46,700 nt of DNA from Thermodesulfobacteriaceae bacterium UBA6232 (lineage in GTDB: Bacteria; Desulfobacterota; Thermodesulfobacteria; Thermodesulfobacteriales; Thermodesulfobacteriaceae): NCBI GenBank assembly GCA_002441555.1, contig DJWK01000018.1, forward strand, positions 19,808-66,507. Direction: 5' to 3'. Positions 15,737-22,915 of this stretch are shown in pieces; within the stretch, counting starts at the first letter, position 1, and every line of letters begins with the position of its first letter. The position numbers and the translations under genes were made by a program. Under the pieces are notes generated by a model. The model had not been told where the DNA came from. It ran no database searches and was given only the letters and a program-made list of their open reading frames with translations.

Positions 15737-16861
15737 TCAAGGTTTATTTTTAAATCCCTGAGAAAGGCGTATTACCTCTTCTGCAACCCTCCAGGTAACT
15801 CCAGGAGTCCCAAGCATTTTTCTAAGCGGTTCAAGTTCACTTTTTATCTCTTCTTCTTTTTCCATTGTCCTTTCAAGTGCTTTTGCAAGCTCAAAGGGGG
15901 AACTTCTTTCTTGTAAAATTTCAGGATATACCTCTTTTCCGAGAATAAGATTGGGAAGACTAATATATGGAACTTTGACAAGTCTTTTTGCAAGAAAAAA
16001 AAGCCAGGAAGGCAGAGTATAGGTAACCACTCCCGGTGTCTTCAAAAGGGCTGCTTCAAGAGTAATGGTCCCAGAAGCAAGAAGAGAAGCCTTTGAATAG
16101 GATAGCACTTCATACTGAGTATTTTCAAGAACAAGCATTAATTCCTTTGCCTTTTCCCAAAGAGGGGAGTCCTTCAAGCCCTCTGCCTTGCACACAATAC
16201 CTTGAATTTTAGGATTCCTCTTTTTTAGAACCTCATAAACTTTAAAAAAAAGGGGAAGATGCCTTACAACCTCACCTTCTCTGCTTCCTGGGAAAAAACT
16301 TATTATAGGTCTTTCTGGATCAAGACCATATATTTCATAGAAAAGCTCTTTTGGAATTTTTACCCTAACCACATCAAGAAGAGGATGCCCATAAAATTTT
16401 ACAGAAATCCCGTAATTTTTAAAAAATTCCTCCTCAAAGGGTAAAATCACAAAAAGGTAATCCACATATTTTTTTAAAATCTTTATTCGATTTTTATGCC
16501 AGGCCCAGACCTGAGGAGCCACATAATAAATCACAGGATAGCCAAGATTTTTAGCCATTTTGGCTACTCTCAAATTAAAACCGGGAAAATCAACCAGCAA
16601 AACCAAATCAACCCTTTTCTTTTTAAGGAGTTCTTCAATTTTGCGATAGATAAAAAAATATTTTTTCAATTCAGTAGGTTTAGGAATACCCACAAGAGAG
16701 AGGGCCTCAGCAGAAAAAAGGATTTCTGCATCGGTTCCTCTGAGTCTTGGCCCACCAATTCCTACAAAATGATAACTGGGATTAAGTTCTCTTATTCTTT
16801 TTACAAGAAGGGCTCCGTAAAGATCTCCTGAGATTTCACCAGTAATTATGAGTATTCGCAA
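15737..16861 (-). CDS. lpxB: Lipid-A-disaccharide synthase
   Basis: A 374-residue glycosyltransferase (GT19) that joins lipid X and UDP-2,3-diacylglucosamine. ITGEISGDLYGA at the N-terminus, DFPGFNLRVA, YYVAPQVWAW and FFPGSREGEV are the family hallmarks, and ASGTITLEAALLKTPGVV lies in the nucleotide-sugar binding end. Last gene of the fabZ-lpxA-lpxI-oxidoreductase-lpxB run. Confidence 0.96.
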   Translation of the reverse strand: MRILIITGEISGDLYGALLVKRIRELNPSYHFVGIGGPRLRGTDAEILFSAEALSLVGIPKPTELKKYFFIYRKIEELLKKKRVDLVLLVDFPGFNLRVAKMAKNLGYPVIYYVAPQVWAWHKNRIKILKKYVDYLFVILPFEEEFFKNYGISVKFYGHPLLDVVRVKIPKELFYEIYGLDPERPIISFFPGSREGEVVRHLPLFFKVYEVLKKRNPKIQGIVCKAEGLKDSPLWEKAKELMLVLENTQYEVLSYSKASLLASGTITLEAALLKTPGVVTYTLPSWLFFLAKRLVKVPYISLPNLILGKEVYPEILQERSSPFELAKALERTMEKEEEIKSELEPLRKMLGTPGVTWRVAEEVIRLSQGFKNKP

Positions 16862-16873
16862 TTCTTTTTCCTC

Positions 16874-17833
16874 TTAAATTACCTTTTTCAGATTTTTTTC
16901 TACTTCTTCTTTTATCTTAAAGGCAATTTTTAGTGAAGAAAGAGCCTCTCTCCCAGAAGGAGAAACCTCTCTCCCATCAAGAATAGCCTCAATAAAAAAA
17001 GTAAGTTCCTCCATTAAGGGATCATCTTCAGGAAAAACCTCTCTTTTAATGGAAAAATCTTTAGAGGTAGGATCAGGCCTTATCTCTAAAAAGCTCTTTT
17101 CTATGGTATCAACACTGTAATAGGCCCCCTTCTCAAAAACCCTAAATTTTCTCTGTCTTGAGAGGGAAATCCTGCTTGCCGTAAGATTACAGGTTGTGCC
17201 ATCCTTATAAACTATTCTTGCATTAACAATATCTGGCTTTTCAGAAAAAAGTGGAGCTCCTACTGCATGAATAAAATCTATTTCCGCTTCACCCTTTAAA
17301 AAACAAAGAAGATCTAAATCATGAATCATAAGATCAAGCACCACATCTATGTCAAGATTTCTTTCAGAAAAACTGGAAAGTCTATGAGCCTCAATAAAAA
17401 GGGGATTTTTCACCCTTTCAAGAAGTCTTTTTACCGCCCTTTGATACCTTTCAATATATCCCACCTGAAAGGGAATTTTATTTTCCTCTGCCATCTCTAC
17501 CAATTCTTCAGCCTTTTCAAGGGAATCTGAAAGGGGCTTTTCAAGAAAAAGGGCCTTTTTTGAGGCTAAAATTTCCTTTGCAATTTCATAATGAGTGATG
17601 GTTGGGGTTGCAACCACAAAGGCATCAACCTCGGGTATGACCTTTCTAAAATCCCTCTCAAGCCTTACGGATTTCCCATACCTCTCTTTAAGATTTTTTT
17701 CAGCTTCCCGCAGTCTTTCTTCCTGAATATCAACAAGACATACAAGGTCTGCTTTAGGAATCTGACAGAGCTTTTCTGCATGATACCTTCCGAGGTGCCC
17801 TACTCCAACAAGAGCAATTCTGAGTTTATTCAT
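16874..17833 (-). CDS. Gfo/Idh/MocA family oxidoreductase of the lipid A cluster
   Basis: A 319-residue NAD(P)-dependent sugar oxidoreductase. GVGHLGRYHAEKL is the dinucleotide motif, FLEKPLSDS the EKP motif with catalytic Lys, and DLMIHDLDLL the conserved DxxxHD-type motif. It sits between lpxI and lpxB. One known role for such enzymes next to lpxA is GnnA, which oxidises the 3-OH of UDP-GlcNAc so that an aminotransferase (GnnB) can make the diamino sugar for amide-linked lipid A. No GnnB is in this window, so that role is only a possibility. Confidence 0.85.
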   Translation of the reverse strand: MNKLRIALVGVGHLGRYHAEKLCQIPKADLVCLVDIQEERLREAEKNLKERYGKSVRLERDFRKVIPEVDAFVVATPTITHYEIAKEILASKKALFLEKPLSDSLEKAEELVEMAEENKIPFQVGYIERYQRAVKRLLERVKNPLFIEAHRLSSFSERNLDIDVVLDLMIHDLDLLCFLKGEAEIDFIHAVGAPLFSEKPDIVNARIVYKDGTTCNLTASRISLSRQRKFRVFEKGAYYSVDTIEKSFLEIRPDPTSKDFSIKREVFPEDDPLMEELTFFIEAILDGREVSPSGREALSSLKIAFKIKEEVEKNLKKVI

Positions 17834-17836
17834 AAA

Positions 17837-18658
17837 TCACTTAACTCCCACGATGCAGAGGTTATGTTTATCTGCAAGTTCCACGGCCTTTTCCCTTTGA
17901 AGAAAAAAGGTTTTTCCAGCTTCAAGGGCAAGAATTGAGGCCTTGGCTTTAATAAGGATTTCAACAGTTTGAAGACCAACCACAGGGAGGTCCAGCCTTA
18001 AATCCTGATGAGGCTTTGCTATTTTTACCACAACCGTTTGGGGTATAATTTTTCCGCCCCTTAAAATGGTAGCGTCTGTTCCTTCCATAGCCTCAACTGC
18101 AACGGTCATCTTGTTTTTAACAACCACACACTGGCCTATATCAAGCTCCCCTATGGCTCTTGCTATCTTTAAACCATAATAAATATCCTCCCACTCCTTT
18201 TCCGTGGGAGCTCTTTTGGTATAGACTTTTTCTTCTGCCAAAAAATTTTTTAAATATTCTGAAGGCCCTTTTATAAAAAAACCTTCCTTTTCAAGTTCGT
18301 CTGCAATGGCTTTAAGAAGGGTATTATCCTCGCGATTGGAAAGTCTATTCCAAATAGAAAAGGCCCTTCTATCAGGAAAGGAAAATCTTAGGGCAAGACT
18401 TTTTTCAATTTTTCCAAGAAAAATTAGGTCTTTTATGCCTTCTTTTTTGAATATGTCAATGAGTTTTTGAAACTGGCCGATATAAATGCGATAAACCTTA
18501 TCTGCAAATTCATGCAGTCTTTTTTCTTGGTTTTTTGAAAAAGTTACAGCAACTATGCGATAATTAAAATTTAAAAGTTCTTTGGCAAGAATAAGAGGAA
18601 ATTCGCCTTCTCCGGCAATTAAGCCTATCTTTGAGCTACTTTCTTCTTTCTCAGCCAT
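17837..18658 (-). CDS. lpxI: UDP-2,3-diacylglucosamine pyrophosphatase, LpxI type
   Basis: A 273-residue protein of the LpxI family (DUF1009), which hydrolyses UDP-diacylglucosamine to lipid X and replaces LpxH in many bacteria. IGLIAGEGEFPLILA at the start, VAVEAMEGTDATILRGG in the catalytic half and FDLRLDLPVVG-like HQDLRLDLPVVGLQTVE near the end are typical. It overlaps lpxA by 8 nt and is followed by the Gfo/Idh gene after 3 nt. Confidence 0.93.
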   Translation of the reverse strand: MAEKEESSSKIGLIAGEGEFPLILAKELLNFNYRIVAVTFSKNQEKRLHEFADKVYRIYIGQFQKLIDIFKKEGIKDLIFLGKIEKSLALRFSFPDRRAFSIWNRLSNREDNTLLKAIADELEKEGFFIKGPSEYLKNFLAEEKVYTKRAPTEKEWEDIYYGLKIARAIGELDIGQCVVVKNKMTVAVEAMEGTDATILRGGKIIPQTVVVKIAKPHQDLRLDLPVVGLQTVEILIKAKASILALEAGKTFFLQREKAVELADKHNLCIVGVK

Positions 18659-19457
18659 TTTCTCCTTCAGTGGCTCTTCTTCTCATGATACCCTGTCTTG
18701 AAGGATTTTCAAGGAAATCAATCAATATTTTTACCCAGGGTTCTTCCCCGAAGATATCTTTAAGTTCCTGGATTACCTCAGAAAGGGTAGCAGGGCCATC
18801 AAGAAAAATCCCAAGGGCCTGAGAAATTTTTCTTATTTCTTCTTTGGAAAAGCTAGCCCTTTTAAGGCCAACTATATTCAATCCCTGAATTTTGGCAGGA
18901 ATCCCAAAAACTTTAACAAAGGGAGGGACATCCTTTACAACTCCGCTCATTCCAGAAACAAAGGCAAAACTTCCTATCCTACAAAATTGATGAACCGCAG
19001 AAAATCCTCCCATAACCACCCTGTCATAAACTATCACATGTCCTCCCAGAGTGGCATTGTTTGACATAATCACAAAATTTCCTACCTTGCAGTCATGGGC
19101 AATGTGAACATAACTCATAAGTAGATTATTATTTCCGATGCGGGTTATACCCTCATCAAGAGAAGTACCCCTATGAATGGTAACGAATTCCCTGATTATG
19201 TTGTTGTCTCCTATTTCCACATAGGTTTCCTCTCCTTTATAGGAAAGATGCTGGGGAGGAGTTCCTATAACGGCAAAGGGGCCAATTTGATTGTTTTTTC
19301 CGATCCTTGTATGAGTTTCAATATAGGAATGGGCCTTTATAACGGTTCCTTCATCAATAAAAACAAAAGGGCCAACATAAACATTGGGGCCGATTTCCAC
19401 ATTTTCTGCAAGTTCAGCCCTTTTATCTACATAGGCTGTAGGATGAATCTTAGGCAT
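18651..19457 (-). CDS. lpxA: UDP-N-acetylglucosamine acyltransferase
   Basis: A 268-residue left-handed beta-helix enzyme, first step of lipid A synthesis. Hexapeptide repeats run from IHPTAYVDKRAELAENVEIG onward; the catalytic His is in MSYVHIAHDCKVG, and SMAHQ-type GGFSAVHQFCRIG follows. I chose the ATG at 19457 (MPKIHPTAY), which has GAGGGA just upstream, over an in-frame ATG 45 nt earlier inside fabZ. It overlaps the fabZ stop by 8 nt. Confidence 0.95.
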   Translation of the reverse strand: MPKIHPTAYVDKRAELAENVEIGPNVYVGPFVFIDEGTVIKAHSYIETHTRIGKNNQIGPFAVIGTPPQHLSYKGEETYVEIGDNNIIREFVTIHRGTSLDEGITRIGNNNLLMSYVHIAHDCKVGNFVIMSNNATLGGHVIVYDRVVMGGFSAVHQFCRIGSFAFVSGMSGVVKDVPPFVKVFGIPAKIQGLNIVGLKRASFSKEEIRKISQALGIFLDGPATLSEVIQELKDIFGEEPWVKILIDFLENPSRQGIMRRRATEGENG

Positions 19458-19908
19458 CTTTTCCCTCAACCATAGCTGCAATAATTTCAGCTTGGGCAAC
19501 AACCTTTTCTTCCACTTTTGCAGTAACGGTTGTTCTTATTATGTGGCCTTTTCTTTTAAACTTTTCAGCCTCAATAATTAAAGTATCTCCTGGATAAACA
19601 GGATTTTTAAACCTCACATTTTCAAGCCCAGCAAGGACAAAGAGTTTATCCTGACATTCGGGAAAAACCTTTTTTAAATAGATAGCACCTGCTTGTGCCA
19701 TGGCCTCAATAATAAGAACCCCTGGCATAATGGGATTTCCAGGAAAATGCCCCTGAAAATAAGGCTCATTTATACTTATTTGTTTTATGGCTTTTATGTA
19801 TTCCCTTTCAGGATCAAGTTCAAGAACTCTATCAATCATAAGAAAAGGATAGCGATGAGGTATAAGTTCCATTATTTCCTTTATGGAAAGTTCTAATTTT
19901 TCAGCCAT
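19450..19908 (-). CDS. fabZ: 3-hydroxyacyl-ACP dehydratase FabZ
   Basis: A 152-residue hot-dog fold dehydratase of fatty-acid elongation. IMELIPHRYPFLMIDRV carries the catalytic His, GHFPGNPIMPGVLIIEAMAQ the catalytic Glu. First gene of the minus-strand lipid A operon, which diverges from the AhbA/B-like gene. Confidence 0.96.
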   Translation of the reverse strand: MAEKLELSIKEIMELIPHRYPFLMIDRVLELDPEREYIKAIKQISINEPYFQGHFPGNPIMPGVLIIEAMAQAGAIYLKKVFPECQDKLFVLAGLENVRFKNPVYPGDTLIIEAEKFKRKGHIIRTTVTAKVEEKVVAQAEIIAAMVEGKDA

Positions 19909-20007
19909 AGGTTTACCCCCTAAAAATTTTTGGAGGTCTTTCTTTTTTGTCCAAACTATAATATCATAAATTTTAAGTTATTAAAACATTTCTTGGAGGG
20001 AGAGCTC

Positions 20008-20448
20008 TTGAAAGAGAAATATAAAAATCTTCTCAATCTTCTTCAAAGGGAGGTTCCCCTTGAAGAGAGGCCTTTTAAGGTTCTTGGAGAAAGAGTTGGG
20101 CTTTCGGAAGAGGAGGTAATTTCTTTTTTGAAGGAGCTTAAAGAAAAGGGAATTCTTAGACACCTTGGTGCAAGCCCTGATTCTATAAGACTTGGTTATT
20201 TTACCTGTCTTTGTGCAACAGAACTACCCGAAGAAAAACTTTCTCTTGCCGAAAAAATTGCCGATCTTCCAGAGGTTACCCATGCCTATCTCAGGGAGCA
20301 TAAGCTTAATTTTTGGTTCACCCTGGTTTTACCAAAAAAAGAGGATTTAGAACCCTATCTTAAAAACCTTGAAAAGCAATATCAAATAAAAATAATGGCC
20401 TTTCCAGCCACAAAAAAATTTAAAGTTAGAGCAGTTTTTGAAATCTAA
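20008..20448 (+). CDS. AhbA/AhbB-like siroheme decarboxylase subunit (Lrp-like)
   Basis: A 146-residue AsnC/Lrp-like protein. LLQREVPLEERPFKVLGERVGLSEEEVISFL is cut here to its key parts: REVPLEERPF then a helix-turn-helix, and GILRHLGASPDS-RLGY, the hallmark of siroheme decarboxylase/NirDLGH-like proteins. These enzymes remove the C12/C18 acetate carboxyls of siroheme in the alternative heme route of sulfate reducers. I chose TTG at 20008 because GGAGGGAGAG precedes it; TATAAT at 19957-19962 could be the promoter. The usual partner subunit is not adjacent, so a transcriptional regulator role cannot be excluded. Confidence 0.75.
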   Translation: MKEKYKNLLNLLQREVPLEERPFKVLGERVGLSEEEVISFLKELKEKGILRHLGASPDSIRLGYFTCLCATELPEEKLSLAEKIADLPEVTHAYLREHKLNFWFTLVLPKKEDLEPYLKNLEKQYQIKIMAFPATKKFKVRAVFEI

Positions 20449-20465
20449 TTTTTGTTAACATAGTA

Positions 20466-20533
20466 AATTTACTTTTATTTTAAATAACCTATTGCCTTTT
20501 TAAAGAAAAGTATTAATTTACTATTAAAATAAA
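20466..20533. repeat. Two 19-bp direct repeats upstream of the tusA-iscS-iscU operon
   Basis: AATTTACT followed by an AT-rich tail ending TAAA occurs at 20466-20484 and again at 20515-20533, 49 bp apart, with 4 mismatches in 19. The first copy is within the palindrome AGTAAATTTACT (20462-20473). The distance from the tusA-like start (21 bp from the second copy) fits tandem regulator binding sites. Confidence 0.45.
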
Positions 20534-20553
20534 CATCTTTAGGGGATAAAAGG

Positions 20554-20805
20554 ATGAAATTTCTTGATGAACCTCCTAAGGCGGATCTTTCTGTAGATAT
20601 TGTTCATCTTATGTGTCCTATCCATTTACTTGAGTTAAATGAGTCTATTAAAAAAATTGAGCCTGGACAGATTCTGGAATTAATTACTGATTATGACAGG
20701 GCCCTTGAGGATGTTCCAAGATGGTGTGAACTCTTTGAACAGGAATTCTTAGGAGTTGTGGATGATGGTGATGTTTTTAGATTTTATATAAGGAGGAAAA
20801 AATGA
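20554..20805 (+). CDS. TusA-like sulfur-carrier protein
   Basis: An 83-residue protein of the TusA/SirA family, which passes persulfide sulfur between proteins. The active-site region is VHLMCPIHLLEL (a CPxH form of the usual CPxP motif), followed by the helix and GQILELITDYDRA strand; a second Cys lies in PRWCELF. Its TGA overlaps the ATG of the iscS-like gene, so the two are coupled. A sulfur relay from TusA to IscS/IscU, or reverse, is likely. Confidence 0.85.
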   Translation: MKFLDEPPKADLSVDIVHLMCPIHLLELNESIKKIEPGQILELITDYDRALEDVPRWCELFEQEFLGVVDDGDVFRFYIRRKK

Positions 20806-22004
20806 GGCGAGTATATCTTGATCACATGGCAACAACCCAGCCTGATGAAAGGGTTTATCAAGCCATGCTTCCTTATTTGAGGGATCATTTTGGGAATGCT
20901 CTAAGTGTTTATGATCTTGGAGTTAAGGCAAGGGAAGCTGTAGAAGATGCCAGAGAAAAAGTTGCAGCCTTAATAAATGCCAAACCCTCTGAGATTATTT
21001 TTACTTCAGGTGGAACAGAATCAAACAATTTTGCCCTAAGAGGTCTTGCCTATGCGCACAGGAAAAAGGGAAATCACCTTATTGTTTCTCTGGTTGAACA
21101 TCATTCCATAACTAATCCTGCAAGAGCCCTTGAAAGGGAAGGTTTTGAGGTAACCTTTTTACCTGTGGATAAATACGGAGTTATTGATCTGAACGTGCTT
21201 GAGAGGGCTTTAAAACCAGAAACGGTGCTTATTTCCATTCAACTTGCCAATCCTGAAGTAGGGACTATACAACCTGTGGAAGAAGTGGTAAAGCTTGCGG
21301 AGAAAGTGGGGGCCCTTGTTCATACCGATGCTGTTTCTGCTGCAGGGCAGATTGAGATTGATGTGGAGAAACTGGGAGTTCATGCCCTTTCTCTATCAGC
21401 TCATCAATTTTATGGACCAAAAGGGGTGGGTGCTCTCTATCTTCGCAAGGGAATAAGAATTCAACCCCTTATCTACGGAGGAATTCAGGAAGGTGGAAAG
21501 AGAGGTGGAACAGAAAATGTCCCTGGAATTGTTGGCATGGGGGAGGCTGCAAGGATTGTAAAAGAAGAACTTCATATCTGGCTTCCAAAGATGAAGTCCT
21601 TAAGAGACAAACTTATAAAGGGTCTTCTTGAAAGGATACCCAAAATTCATCTTACAGGGCATCCTGAAAAAAGGCTTCCAGGACATGCAAGTTTTATAGT
21701 TGAATTTATAGAAGGGGAAGCTATGCTTCTCATGCTCTCCATGAAGGGAATTTATGCCTCAAGCGGTTCTACTTGCACTTCAAAGGCCCTTAAAGCCTCT
21801 CCTGTTCTTTCCTCCATGGGCTATCCTGCTCATCTCATTCAAGGCTCCATTGTTTTCAGCCTCGGAAAGGATACCACTGAAGAAGACATTGACTATGTTT
21901 TAGAGGAAATGCCACCTATCATTGAAAGATTAAGGGAACTTTCGCCCTTTAAAGAGGGCTGGAGGGATATGGAAAAGTGGGAAGAAACCTGTCCACACCA
22001 TTAA
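20802..22004 (+). CDS. IscS/NifS-like protein lacking the PLP lysine
   Basis: A 400-residue class V aminotransferase-fold protein closest to NifS/IscS: YLDHMATTQPDE at the start, FTSGGTESNNFAL, EHHSITNPA, HTDAVSAAGQ, and the mobile catalytic-Cys loop SSGSTCTSKA are all present. However the motif that should read AHK-YGPKG is AHQFYGPKG: residue 202, the Schiff-base lysine, is Gln (codon CAA at 21405-21407), and the PLP-contacting Gln in DAxQ is Ser. Without the lysine normal desulfurase chemistry should fail. Archaeoglobus fulgidus IscS has a comparable substitution (Asp) and lacks cysteine desulfurase activity. It is followed by iscU after 17 nt, so a scaffold-partner or persulfide-transfer role is likely. 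Confidence 0.88.
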   Translation: MRRVYLDHMATTQPDERVYQAMLPYLRDHFGNALSVYDLGVKAREAVEDAREKVAALINAKPSEIIFTSGGTESNNFALRGLAYAHRKKGNHLIVSLVEHHSITNPARALEREGFEVTFLPVDKYGVIDLNVLERALKPETVLISIQLANPEVGTIQPVEEVVKLAEKVGALVHTDAVSAAGQIEIDVEKLGVHALSLSAHQFYGPKGVGALYLRKGIRIQPLIYGGIQEGGKRGGTENVPGIVGMGEAARIVKEELHIWLPKMKSLRDKLIKGLLERIPKIHLTGHPEKRLPGHASFIVEFIEGEAMLLMLSMKGIYASSGSTCTSKALKASPVLSSMGYPAHLIQGSIVFSLGKDTTEEDIDYVLEEMPPIIERLRELSPFKEGWRDMEKWEETCPHH

Positions 22005-22021
22005 AGGAGGAGGGATAAACC

Positions 22022-22393
22022 ATGTATAGTGAAAAAGTAATAGAACACTTTATGAATCCAAGAAATGTGGGAGAAATTCCCGATGCAGATGGAGTTGGAA
22101 TTGAGGGAAACCCTGTTTGTGGGGACATGATGTATCTTTACATAAAGGTTAAGGATGACCACATAGAGGACATTAAATTTAAAACCTTCGGCTGCGCTGC
22201 AGCCATAGCGGTATCAAGTATTCTTACGGAAATGGTAAAGGGAAAAACTATTGATGAGGCTTTAAAAATCACCAAGGATGAGATAGTGCAGGAACTGGGA
22301 GGCCTTCCACCTCAGAAGGTTCACTGTTCTGTGCTTGGGCTTGATGCTTTGAAAAAGGCTATAGAAGATTATCAAAGTAAAAAGAGGGCTTAA
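22022..22393 (+). CDS. iscU: Fe-S cluster scaffold IscU
   Basis: A 123-residue scaffold with all three cluster cysteines: GNPVCGDMM (with the Asp that governs cluster release), KTFGCAAAIAVSS and KVHCSVLGLDAL. LPPQK replaces the LPPVK motif that HscA recognises. RBS AAAGGAGGAGG. Shares its last base with the next start. Confidence 0.95.
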   Translation: MYSEKVIEHFMNPRNVGEIPDADGVGIEGNPVCGDMMYLYIKVKDDHIEDIKFKTFGCAAAIAVSSILTEMVKGKTIDEALKITKDEIVQELGGLPPQKVHCSVLGLDALKKAIEDYQSKKRA

Positions 22394-22776
22394 TGCAGAA
22401 ATATTACGGAAAAAAGGTTCTTCAGGAATTTCTTCAGGCAAAAAATATTGGTGAAATTGAAGAGGCTGATATTGTAATAATTGAGGAGAATCCTATTTGC
22501 ACTGCGGATTCTCCTCCCTCTCCCTGTCTTTTAAAACTTTATTTAAAAATTGAGGAAGAAAAAATTATTGATGCCAAATTCAAACTTCAGGGGTGTGTAG
22601 CTGCCATTGCCATGCTTAGTAAACTTACAGAAAAACTTAAAGGCTTGAGCCTTGAAGAAGCAAGAAATCTTACCTTTGAGGAGTTTTTAAAAGACTTTGA
22701 GTACGGTATCCCAGAAAATAAAAGAGAATGTACCCTTATCAACCTTTCCTTTCTTAAAAAATTCCTAAAAGTCTAA
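22393..22776 (+). CDS. Divergent second IscU-like protein
   Basis: A 127-residue paralogue of the preceding IscU. The three cysteines are kept in ENPICTADS, LQGCVAAIAML and KRECTLIN, but the Asp after the first Cys is shifted (CTAD rather than CGD), the LPPxK motif is gone, and an insert with an extra Cys (SPPSPC) is present. It starts on the last base of iscU. Duplication followed by specialisation is likely; it may be an alternative scaffold or a partner for a heterodimer. Confidence 0.8.
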   Translation: MQKYYGKKVLQEFLQAKNIGEIEEADIVIIEENPICTADSPPSPCLLKLYLKIEEEKIIDAKFKLQGCVAAIAMLSKLTEKLKGLSLEEARNLTFEEFLKDFEYGIPENKRECTLINLSFLKKFLKV

Positions 22777-22915
22777 ATTAAAGATTCTGCCAATTTTTAC
22801 AAAGATTTTCGAATTTTATTGATATTTATCTATAACATTTATTAAAATTTTCTATTTGACTTTCTTTATTTCTTTAGTAAAAACTATTTATATAAGATTA
22901 AAAAGGAGGTGGGGT

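Noticed and set aside
19930..20007. TTG at 19930 as the start of the AhbA/B-like gene
   Set aside because: The added 26 residues overlap the promoter-like TATAAT and have no family character; TTG 20008 has a strong ribosome binding site.
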